Assembly (NCBI GenBank): GCA_021156365.1
Contig: JAJNDK010000014.1
Coordinates: forward strand, 51,579-115,578
Direction of reading: 5' to 3'
DNA from: Bacteroidota bacterium
GTDB lineage: Bacteria; Bacteroidota; Bacteroidia; B-17B0; Aurantibacillaceae
Length of the DNA: 64,000 nt
Below the pieces are notes generated by a model that saw nothing but the letters and a program-made list of their open reading frames with translations, made no database searches and was not told where the DNA came from. How positions within the stretch are numbered: the stretch's first letter is position 1; every line of letters begins with the position of its first letter. Made by a program: the position numbers and the translations under genes. Below, piece by piece: positions 34,596 through 41,776 of the stretch.

Positions 34596-35843
34596 ATGAA
34601 AAAACTACTTCTTATCTGTGCCGGCATCGCATTCGGCTCTTCGTTTGCATCGGCTGGCGGCATTATCCCTGTTGTTACTGGTAGCATCGCAGAAACTTAT
34701 ACGGCTGTTGACTATTACAACCAATCGCTTGCAGAGCTGAACTATGGCAACAATGCAGCCGCGATGGAAAAAATGAACAAAGCCATTGAGCTGAAATCCG
34801 ATTATGCCGATGCGCTTTCCTACAGGGGATATTTTCATCACCTGGCCAAAGAGTATGACCTCGCGATAACGGACTACCTCGCAGCCGACAAACTGAAACA
34901 CAATATCAACGGATATTTCATCGCATCCTCGTATGCAAAAGCAGGCAAAAAAGAAGAAGCGTTCAAATGGCTGGAAGTATCACTTACCATTGCAGAGAAT
35001 AAAGCATTACTGAACTCTATCATCAACGATCCGGACCTGGAAAGTCTCAAAGGAGAAGCGAAATGGAAAGAGATCGTTGCGAAAGACTGGTATACGCCTT
35101 ATGAGAAGATCATCGCGGCAGGAAATGCAAAAATGGAGCAGAAAGACCTGGCAGGCGCAATGGTGGAATGGAACAAAGCCATTGCCCTGGAACCGGCAAA
35201 TGACATTGCTTACGGCAAACGCGGATTGAATTATATCTACGAAGAAAATTATGACAAGGCGCTTACAGAGATCAACGAGGCGATCCGGCTGAAAGCAAGC
35301 TCGGTGTATTACGGCAACCGTGCTTACATCTATAAGAAACAAAAAAAATTCAAAGAAGCACTGGCTGATTATGATAAAGCAATAGAGCTCGATCCGCAAA
35401 ATATTGTGCAGGGGGATATGGCCATGGTGAAATTCACTGTTGATCAAACGGATCCTTCGATTGCTACGGATCTCAAAAAATACCTCTCGTATTATTACAA
35501 GGACGATTTTAATTTTTATTTTCTTGGGATCTATTATTATGGGGTGAATAACTTCATGGAGTCTGCGAATACGCTGAATAAAGCTATTGCGTTGAAAAAT
35601 GATGAGCCTGACTATTACGTGAAAAGAGCGCAGGCTTATTTCGGATTGAAATTTCTTTCGCAGGCCGAAGATGACTGTACCAAAGCGATCAATCTCCGTG
35701 CGGATAACGGAGCAGCGTATTACCTGCGCGGAACGATCAATGGTGAACAGGTGAAAAAAGCAGAAGCCTGTGCCGATTGGAAAAAAGCGCTGGAATTGGG
35801 ATATGAGGATGTGAACGGATATTACAAGAGTATTTGTAAATAA
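34596..35843 (+). CDS. Exported TPR-repeat protein
   Basis: 415 residues. Signal peptide MKKLLLICAGIAFGSSFASA, then about ten TPR units of 34 residues with the usual A-x-x-x-(Y/F)-x-x-A-I-x-L-x-P/xY pattern (YADALSYRGYFHHLAKEYDLAITDY, IAYGKRGLNYIYEENYDKALTEINEAIRL, KKFKEALADYDKAIELDPQ). TPRs are scaffolds for protein partners; no enzymatic domain. A periplasmic or outer-membrane location is inferred from the signal peptide. It is transcribed divergently from the sensor kinase. A near -7 (TAGTTTAG) lies 26 bp upstream of the start. Confidence 0.9.
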   Translation: MKKLLLICAGIAFGSSFASAGGIIPVVTGSIAETYTAVDYYNQSLAELNYGNNAAAMEKMNKAIELKSDYADALSYRGYFHHLAKEYDLAITDYLAADKLKHNINGYFIASSYAKAGKKEEAFKWLEVSLTIAENKALLNSIINDPDLESLKGEAKWKEIVAKDWYTPYEKIIAAGNAKMEQKDLAGAMVEWNKAIALEPANDIAYGKRGLNYIYEENYDKALTEINEAIRLKASSVYYGNRAYIYKKQKKFKEALADYDKAIELDPQNIVQGDMAMVKFTVDQTDPSIATDLKKYLSYYYKDDFNFYFLGIYYYGVNNFMESANTLNKAIALKNDEPDYYVKRAQAYFGLKFLSQAEDDCTKAINLRADNGAAYYLRGTINGEQVKKAEACADWKKALELGYEDVNGYYKSICK

Positions 35844-35867
35844 ACCTGATTTTTATAAGTATGCTTT

Positions 35868-36170
35868 GTTATAGGGAAGGTTGGATTAAGTTCAGCTGTC
35901 ACGTCGGGTGTTTCGATAATGCTTGCGAGAGTAATAAGTCCGTTATTTATTAAATATATTCCTCAGGTACGGCATCGAAATGTATCGAGACACATGTAAT
36001 ATACTCTCCGAAAATGGTCTCGATACATCCCAATTCCGTATTTAAGAACAGGTTGTAAAAATTGAAAAGAAACGCTTCATCAGTAGAGCATTGTGATACT
36101 CGACCTGACAGGCAGGTAAAGCGATAGTATTTCATCTGATGTCAGATTTAATCCAACCTTTCTCTACAAC
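35868..36170. mobile_element. Putative MITE-like element with ~22-bp terminal inverted repeats
   Basis: Left end 35868-35889 and right end 36148-36170 are imperfect inverted repeats: the left GTTATAGGGAAGGTTGGATT aligns to the reverse complement of the right end with a few mismatches and one extra base. The ~303 bp contains no gene. Inside is a 12-bp perfect inverted repeat ATGTATCGAGAC (35980-35991) / GTCTCGATACAT (36017-36028) and ACTCGACCTGACA (36098-36110), both shared with the element at 53251-53447. No target-site duplication is evident. Confidence 0.45.
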
Positions 36171-36356
36171 GGAATATATACGTAACGGAGCCTGTCTGTC
36201 TTGTGCGGACAGGTTTTTTTATGCGGGGAGAAATCTACCCACCCGGGCTCCTGCAAAAAGCTATCTGTGTGAGTATCACAAAACTCTTGCAGGACAAAGA
36301 CAGGCATACGATTGGTGGTGCTTTTGAAAATAAGTATTCACTAAAAAACCAATGTT
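36171..36356. other. Rest of intergenic region before acidic-protein gene
   Basis: The plus-strand 62-codon frame (36139-36327) has no recognisable features and begins inside the repeat element, so it is not called. No promoter consensus found. Confidence 0.4.
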
Positions 36357-36665
36357 ATGCCAATCCGCAAATTTAAAAAGGATGAAAAAGGGGAGGAGCT
36401 TCCCGGTTATCCGCTATATCCCGAAAAAGAAGATATCTATAATCAGGCGAAGGAAGAGACCGAGATCGATCCCGAGCATCCCGATCAGCTGAAAAAACCG
36501 GTGGAAGGAATAGATGCAGGCCGCGGGCTGAACGAGCTGGATTTTGAAGACGATGTAACAGGCGGTGACCTCGATGTTCCGGGTGTGGAGTTAGATGATC
36601 AGCAGGAAGAGATCGGCAGCGAAGATGAAGAAAATAATATTTACAGTGAGGGCGACACCGACTAA
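36357..36665 (+). CDS. Small acidic conserved protein
   Basis: 102 residues, strongly acidic, no signal or membrane helix. The first 10 residues are basic (IRKFKKDEKG). The centre has PGYPLYPEKEDIYNQAKEE, and the C-terminal half NELDFEDDVTGGDLDVPGVELDD then EIGSEDEENNIYSEGD. This pattern recurs in small proteins of Bacteroidota, but no function is known; it is likely disordered. It is followed 35 bp downstream by the flavin amine oxidase and may be co-transcribed. Confidence 0.72.
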   Translation: MPIRKFKKDEKGEELPGYPLYPEKEDIYNQAKEETEIDPEHPDQLKKPVEGIDAGRGLNELDFEDDVTGGDLDVPGVELDDQQEEIGSEDEENNIYSEGDTD

Positions 36666-36700
36666 GACCGGTAAATGAGTACCTTTCACACGATCATCTT

Positions 36701-37996
36701 ATGGAGCCGGAAACAGACATCATCATTATAGGCGCAGGCATTTGCGGGCTTTCTGCAGGGGAAGCGCTTGCCCGGCAGGGAAAACGAGTAATGATCATGG
36801 AAGCGCGCAGTCGCACCGGAGGCAGGGTGAACACGCTCAGCTGGCATTATTCACAGAAGGTAGAAGCAGGTGCCGAATTCATTCACGGTGACCTTCCGCT
36901 TACCAAAGCTCTTGTGAAAAAAGCAGGTGGCACTGTCCGCGAAGAGAAAGGCGAATTTTACTCATCCGGCAAGGGCTCTGTTTACCATGCAAAAGACCTG
37001 GTTCCTCATATGAAAAAAGTGCTCCGTGCTTTTCATAATGTAAAAGAAGATATCACCTTAACGGAATTTCTAAAAACACATTTCACTTCGGAAGCGGACC
37101 GGGAAACCCGTGAGCGTATTATAAGACAGGCAGAAGGTTTTGATGCAGCTGATCCCTATCGCATAAGCATAGTTGCACTCCGCGAAGAGTGGGGCGGAGA
37201 CAGCATGGAGTCCACCTCGCTCATTACGGAAGGATACAGCATACTCACAGAGCACCTCACCGAAGAATGTATGAAGGCAGGATGTCTTATCTATTTATCG
37301 AAAGAGGCAAAAGAAGTGCAGTGGCAAGAGAACAGGGTGCGGGTACTGACGGAAGATGGCAGTTTCTGCGAAGCCGGAAAACTGCTGGTAACTGTTCCTC
37401 TTGGTGTGCTGATAGCTGACAGCGGAGAAAAAGGAGTGATCAGGTTTGTACCTGAAATCCCCGACCGCCTGGAAGCAGCCCGGCAAATGGGATACGGCCC
37501 GGTGATAAAAATAGTGCTCGAATTCAAAACACGTTTCTGGAAAGATGAAGCGTACCGGGAAAAATGCGCACAGATCCCTGCACTCGGTTTTTTGATGAAC
37601 GAAAGCGAGATCCCGATGTTCTGGGCCAATGATGCCGAACTGCCTTTGATAACAGGATGGGTGGGAGGAAGCAGTGCCCGGAAGCTGATGCACCTCAGTG
37701 ATGAAGAATTGCATGAGATCGCCGTAGAAGCTTTGGCCGAGGCCTTAGTATGCCGCAGGGAGCTGATCATGGAACAGCTGAATGCAAATGCAGTCTTCAA
37801 CTGGGGCAAAGATCCTTTTGCAAAAGGAGCCTATTCGTATCGGACGCCGGAAACTCCTGCAGCCAAAAAGCTGCTGAATGAACCGGTGCAGAATACCTTA
37901 TATTTTGCAGGAGAAGCCCTGGGTGATTCAATGGGCACCGTGGAAGCTGCATTGGAAAGTGCAGCTTACGTCGTGAAGAAAATGAGCGATCAATAA
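36701..37996 (+). CDS. Flavin-containing amine oxidase family protein
   Basis: 431 residues, no signal peptide. FAD-binding dinucleotide fold: IIIIGAGICGLSAGEALARQG (residues 6-26), the acidic EAR turn and the SRTGGRVNT second motif. The C-terminal LYFAGEALGDSMGTVEAALESAAYV completes the FAD-binding fold of the MAO/polyamine oxidase superfamily. The substrate-binding middle part is less conserved, so the amine is unknown. Oxidative deamination (amine + O2 + H2O to aldehyde + H2O2 + NH3) is expected. Convergent with the small unknown gene of the ECF locus. Confidence 0.93.
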   Translation: MEPETDIIIIGAGICGLSAGEALARQGKRVMIMEARSRTGGRVNTLSWHYSQKVEAGAEFIHGDLPLTKALVKKAGGTVREEKGEFYSSGKGSVYHAKDLVPHMKKVLRAFHNVKEDITLTEFLKTHFTSEADRETRERIIRQAEGFDAADPYRISIVALREEWGGDSMESTSLITEGYSILTEHLTEECMKAGCLIYLSKEAKEVQWQENRVRVLTEDGSFCEAGKLLVTVPLGVLIADSGEKGVIRFVPEIPDRLEAARQMGYGPVIKIVLEFKTRFWKDEAYREKCAQIPALGFLMNESEIPMFWANDAELPLITGWVGGSSARKLMHLSDEELHEIAVEALAEALVCRRELIMEQLNANAVFNWGKDPFAKGAYSYRTPETPAAKKLLNEPVQNTLYFAGEALGDSMGTVEAALESAAYVVKKMSDQ

Positions 37997-38034
37997 TACA
38001 ACCGGGCATTGTTACCGGGAACAAGCTTTTGCTT

Positions 38035-38256
38035 TTATTGTGGTTTGGGTTGCGATAACCGTTCTATTTCTATTTTTGCGGCCACGATGATCTCGTAGTA
38101 CCTTTCTTTTGAACGTATATCTATTATGTTGGTGCTGATCTCCAGGAATTGTTCGGTTTCTACAATAAGGCTTTCGCAATAGGATATTTTTTCCGGATCG
38201 GACATGAATTCGGACACACTGTTATAAACGGGATCGATCTGCATAAGTGTTTTCAT
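38035..38256 (-). CDS. Small protein of unnamed family, copy A (ECF/FecR locus)
   Basis: 73 residues from ATG 38256. The start is fixed by a strong Shine-Dalgarno (AGGAGG) overlapping the fecR stop codon. The core KTLMQIDPVYNSVSEFM, SYCESLIVETEQFL, and KERYYEI then EIERLS repeats in a second gene at 39962-40312 with the order and spacing preserved. Predicted helical, soluble; no known domain recognised. It starts 17 bp after fecR, so it is in the same operon. Its function is unknown; the location suggests a regulatory part of the sigma/anti-sigma system. Confidence 0.75.
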   Translation of the reverse strand: MKTLMQIDPVYNSVSEFMSDPEKISYCESLIVETEQFLEISTNIIDIRSKERYYEIIVAAKIEIERLSQPKPQ

Positions 38257-38273
38257 ATTATAATAAATACCTC

Positions 38274-39146
38274 CTAAATTTTCTTCCGGAGCTTTTGAAT
38301 GAAGGTTTTGATCTTTTTTCCGAACTGCTTTTTTTCTTTCCATTTGAAATCGTTGCTGTTGCTTTTCCCCTTTGAAAAAGAAGCCGTTTCGCTGTTGAAA
38401 ACAACTTTTTCCTCCTGTTGAAGCAGGATCTTTTGTGTTGGATTTTTTATGTTGCTTACTTCCACTGTTCCGGTTGCCACGCTCACTTCCACTTTATTGT
38501 TTCCCCGATTCTTTATGCCGAATGAAGTTCCGGTAACTTTTGTATTGATCGTGCCACACTGTACGGTGAAGGGAAGGCTGTCGTTATGCCTTACTTCAAA
38601 AAAAGCCTCACCATCCAGATAGGTAATACGTTGCAGGGTAGAGTAGTTTTGCGGGTATTGCAGTGCGCTGTGTTTGTTCAGCAGTATCCTGCTGCTGTCG
38701 GGCAATAGAAAGGAGCTGATCGAATCGCCTGAAAAAATGCGGATCATACTGATCTCTTCCGGGGCACTTCTGCTTGTTTTTTTGTTTTCTGCCATTTCTT
38801 TTACCGGTTCGGCAGCAGTAAAAAAGAGGAGCCGGATCGTAAAGCCCATTGCCATCAAAAACAGGAGAGCAGCAGCTATTTTTAAGAGCGGGTACCGGGA
38901 GCGGGATTTGTTTTCGTGCAGGAACGGTTGTTCTCTTTGTTTTACAAATTGTTCCCAGGCTGCTGCAGTGTCGGCATTTTCATTCTTTTTCAGCTGTTCC
39001 GCAGCATCCCAGAGCTGTCTTGCCATTTCCAGCTCGTTAGCAGACAGCTTACCTTCCTGCTGCCACTTCAGCAATATACTCTTTTCTTCAGCGGAGCAAT
39101 TGCCCGAAAGATATTTGGCAAGCAGGATGTCTTTTTTGTCAGCCAT
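38274..39146 (-). CDS. FecR-family anti-sigma factor, lacking C-terminal domain
   Basis: 290 residues. The N-terminal cytoplasmic helical part (ALAKYLSGNCSAEE-like, residues 1-85) should hold the sigma factor. One TM helix (86-109, LLKIAAALLFLMAM). The periplasmic FecR domain (~128-250) has LPDSSRILLNKHSALQYP, ITYLDGEAFFEVRHN, PFTVQCGTINTKVTGTSFGI and EVSVATGTVEV. The usual C-terminal STN-interacting DUF4974 domain is absent, replaced by a Lys-rich tail (WKEKKQFGKKIKTFIQ). Without DUF4974 the usual signal from a TonB-dependent transducer is unlikely. In the operon between the sigma gene and copy A. Confidence 0.9.
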   Translation of the reverse strand: MADKKDILLAKYLSGNCSAEEKSILLKWQQEGKLSANELEMARQLWDAAEQLKKNENADTAAAWEQFVKQREQPFLHENKSRSRYPLLKIAAALLFLMAMGFTIRLLFFTAAEPVKEMAENKKTSRSAPEEISMIRIFSGDSISSFLLPDSSRILLNKHSALQYPQNYSTLQRITYLDGEAFFEVRHNDSLPFTVQCGTINTKVTGTSFGIKNRGNNKVEVSVATGTVEVSNIKNPTQKILLQQEEKVVFNSETASFSKGKSNSNDFKWKEKKQFGKKIKTFIQKLRKKI

Positions 39147-39265
39147 ATTTTTGTACTAAAGAACAACACCGGGAAAGTCCTTATAACTAAGACGTAAAAA
39201 CAATGCTTCACCCCCAAAGAGGCAGAAGGAAAATAATTAACTACCTGGTAGAGAAGGAGAAAAAA

Positions 39266-39886
39266 TTAAAGAATGAGCAGCAGGATCAATAGCCCCGGCC
39301 ACAAAAAACGCGAAAGGAAAGCTATACTTATACCTGCTGTTACTGCTATAAATTCGCGGGTGAGATAAGGGCTCAGGTCCGCTCTTATTTTTTTCAGGGC
39401 AATGCCCATCTGGTTCTCCACTGTTTTAAGCGATACACCAAGATGTTCTGCGATCTCCCTGTACTTCATATCCTCAAAACGGCTGAGCGCAAAAATAGCT
39501 TTGCACTTAGGCGGGAGCTTGTTCAGGGCTCTGCTTATTTTGGCTTCCAGCTCTTTTCGGTCAAGCGATGAAGTGGTATCAATACTATTTGTTTGCTGAT
39601 AAGCAGGGTCGGGATCGCCCGGGATCTTCGTAAGCGTGGCGGCAGGCACTACCTGCTTTTTGTTTTCGAGATGGCTTAGCGAAGCATTGATCACAGAGCG
39701 GAACAGATAAGCTTTCTGATGGATCACGGTTGACAGCTCTTCTTTCCGGTGCCAGAGCTTCAGGAAAACTTCCTGCACAATATCGTGTGCACCATCGCTG
39801 TCCCCTATAATATTATTAGCGGTATTGCGAAGACTATTGTAATAGGTTTTATAAAGTGTTTCAAATGCACTATTTGTATCCGACAT
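39266..39886 (-). CDS. ECF sigma-70 factor with C-terminal hydrophobic segment
   Basis: 206 residues. Region 2 (AHDIVQEVFLKLW, ~33-45) and region 4 (LPPKCKAIFALSRFEDMKYREIAEHLGVSLKTVENQMGIALKKIR, ~128-172) place it in the Bacteroidetes ECF group. The last ~28 residues (AVTAGISIAFLSRFLWPGLLILLLIL) are hydrophobic with an internal Arg and could insert in or lie on the membrane, which is unusual. Recognises promoters with core RNA polymerase; held inactive by the adjacent FecR. No SusC/D pair follows the FecR gene. Confidence 0.93.
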   Translation of the reverse strand: MSDTNSAFETLYKTYYNSLRNTANNIIGDSDGAHDIVQEVFLKLWHRKEELSTVIHQKAYLFRSVINASLSHLENKKQVVPAATLTKIPGDPDPAYQQTNSIDTTSSLDRKELEAKISRALNKLPPKCKAIFALSRFEDMKYREIAEHLGVSLKTVENQMGIALKKIRADLSPYLTREFIAVTAGISIAFLSRFLWPGLLILLLIL

Positions 39887-39961
39887 AGAAACATTTATTA
39901 ATTATAAAAAATTTAAAAGTAGTATTGTTCGCCGCAATACAAAAATATTTAACATTCTGTT

Positions 39962-40312
39962 TTATTGTTTCAGGTATGATGTATCTGATCCCGGATCGGT
40001 GTCCGAATCGGAGAGCCGCTCGATCTCCTTTTTTGTTGCATAGATGATGGCGTTGTATTTTTCCTTCGTTTTTTCGTTCATAAGGTTTGCACTTGCATGA
40101 AGAAAGAACTGGGTTTCGGCCATCAGGCTTTTGCAATAAGACATTTTATCGTTGATGGTCATATATTCGTTAACACTGCTGTAGATGGGATCTATCTGTA
40201 TAAGTGTTTTTTTGAGAGAATGTAAGCTGCGGAGAATCATGATTAATAAATTTTTCTGTACTTCTAATAAATATGGTTTCCTCATTTTCTCTTTTTGCTT
40301 GCCATTCTCCAT
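39962..40312 (-). CDS. Small protein of unnamed family, copy B (ECF/FecR locus)
   Basis: 116 residues from ATG 40312 (later Met at 40285 and 40240 are possible). The part LKKTLIQIDPIYSSVNEYM ... SYCKSLMAETQFFL ... KEKYNAIIYATKKEIERLS aligns with the copy A protein (38035-38256) across ~68 residues with about half identical by eye. The N-terminal ~35 residues (MENGKQKEKMRKPYLLEVQK) have no match in A. It is the first gene of the minus-strand ECF locus, 75 bp before the sigma gene, and is divergent from the sorbosone dehydrogenase. Function unknown. Confidence 0.72.
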   Translation of the reverse strand: MENGKQKEKMRKPYLLEVQKNLLIMILRSLHSLKKTLIQIDPIYSSVNEYMTINDKMSYCKSLMAETQFFLHASANLMNEKTKEKYNAIIYATKKEIERLSDSDTDPGSDTSYLKQ

Positions 40313-40441
40313 GCAAAGAAAATACCATAGGTGCTTGTCTGATATTTTCCACAGAATGAGCGAAAATCCTTATGGATAGGGAGAAGCAGGGCTTTTGCTG
40401 GCACAGGATTTTCATGTGCTTACATTCTAAAAATACCGGTT

Positions 40442-41776
40442 ATGATAAAACTTACACGGACATTTCTTGTAACTGCGCTATCCCTGGCATACTTGTGTAC
40501 CTGCGGCCAGAACGATACCAGCCATAAGAGCGGTGTGTCAACTGCCAATACCTATCATCCCACGGCAACCCCCACACCGGGATTACCTAAGCCATACGAA
40601 ACAAAATCAGTTATGAATTTCAGCAAGGTGATTGGTTGGGGAGAAAATTCCACACCTACTGCTCCGAAAGGGTTCAAGGTGAGTAAATTCGGAACCGACC
40701 TGAAAAATCCACGATGGATCTATATATTACCCAATGGAGACGTGTTGGTGGCAGAGACCAAAAAAGAAGCGAAAGGATTAATGAAGGCCGCGATGGCTGT
40801 TGCCGGTAAGGAAGGAGCTGAAAGCAAAGCAGCAAACATGAACCGCATTACACTGTTACGTGATAAGAACAATGACGGTGTTCCCGAAATTCAGCAGGTA
40901 TTTCTCAGCGGTCTCAACCTGCCCTTCGGAATGGTATTGGTGAAAAATAATATATATGTAGCCTGCACAGATGCCGTGTGGAAGTTCCAATACAAAGAGG
41001 GGCAAACAACGATCAGCGAAAGCGGTGTGAAAATCCTCGACCTCCCTGCTGAAGGCAGGCACTGGACACGCAACATCATAGCGAATAAAGACGGAAGTAA
41101 ATTATATGTAGCGGTAGGTTCGGCCAGCAATGTGGCAGAAGATGGTATCGAAAAAGAAAACCGCCGTGCCTGCATCATCGAGATCAACCCCGATGGATCC
41201 GGCGAACGCATTTATGCAAGCGGGCTCAGGAATCCTGTCGGGATGGATTGGATGCCCGGAACAAGTACCTTGTGGACAGCGGTGAACGAGCGCGATGAAT
41301 TGGGTGATGACCTCGTACCCGATTACCTGACAAGTGTAAAAGAGAATGGTTTTTATGGCTGGCCCTATTCATATTTCGGTGCGAACATAGATCCGCGGAT
41401 CAAAGAAAAGGAACAGCGTCCCGACCTCGTGAAGAAAACGATCGTTCCCGATGTGGACCTGGGACCGCACACCGCTTCCCTCGGTTTGACATTTTATACA
41501 AAAAAAACATTTCCTTCCAAATATATGAATGGCGCTTTTATTGGGCAGCATGGCTCCTGGAATCGCTCCACACCGAGTGGATATAAGGTGGTTTTTGTTC
41601 CGTTCAAAAATGGCCAGGCCGGCACTACCGAAGAATTCCTGGGAGGCTTCATGGCCGATCCGAAAAAAAATGAAGTGTATGGAAGACCGGTTGGTGTAGC
41701 GGTAATGAACGACGGCTCTTTGTTAGTAGCAGATGATGCCGGCAATAGTCTCTGGCGTGTAAGTTATGGCAAGTAA
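40442..41776 (+). CDS. Sorbosone/PQQ-type glucose dehydrogenase family lipoprotein
   Basis: 444 residues with a lipoprotein-like leader (...LSLAYLCTCGQ, Cys ~20-22). The body is a beta-propeller of the L-sorbosone/aldose sugar dehydrogenase type: WIYILPNGDVLVAE, NRITLLRDKNNDGVPE, LPFGMVL, YASGLRNPVGMDWMPGTSTLWTAVNERDELGDDLVPD, QHGSWNRSTPSGYKVVFVPF and GVAVMNDGSLLVADDAGNSLWRVSY. PQQ-dependent oxidation of a sugar or aldehyde in the periplasm is the family role. It overlaps the following TonB receptor by 11 nt, so uptake and oxidation of one substrate (or PQQ) is plausible. Confidence 0.9.
   Translation: MIKLTRTFLVTALSLAYLCTCGQNDTSHKSGVSTANTYHPTATPTPGLPKPYETKSVMNFSKVIGWGENSTPTAPKGFKVSKFGTDLKNPRWIYILPNGDVLVAETKKEAKGLMKAAMAVAGKEGAESKAANMNRITLLRDKNNDGVPEIQQVFLSGLNLPFGMVLVKNNIYVACTDAVWKFQYKEGQTTISESGVKILDLPAEGRHWTRNIIANKDGSKLYVAVGSASNVAEDGIEKENRRACIIEINPDGSGERIYASGLRNPVGMDWMPGTSTLWTAVNERDELGDDLVPDYLTSVKENGFYGWPYSYFGANIDPRIKEKEQRPDLVKKTIVPDVDLGPHTASLGLTFYTKKTFPSKYMNGAFIGQHGSWNRSTPSGYKVVFVPFKNGQAGTTEEFLGGFMADPKKNEVYGRPVGVAVMNDGSLLVADDAGNSLWRVSYGK

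Noticed and set aside
35950..36135. 61-codon minus-strand frame inside the MITE-like element
   Set aside because: Runs through palindromic sequence; no transposase features.
36139..36327. 62-codon plus-strand open frame
   Set aside because: Begins inside the inverted-repeat element and has no family features.
38257..38343. N-terminal extension of small protein A
   Set aside because: The Shine-Dalgarno overlapping the fecR stop fixes ATG 38256; the extension overlaps fecR and is absent from copy B.
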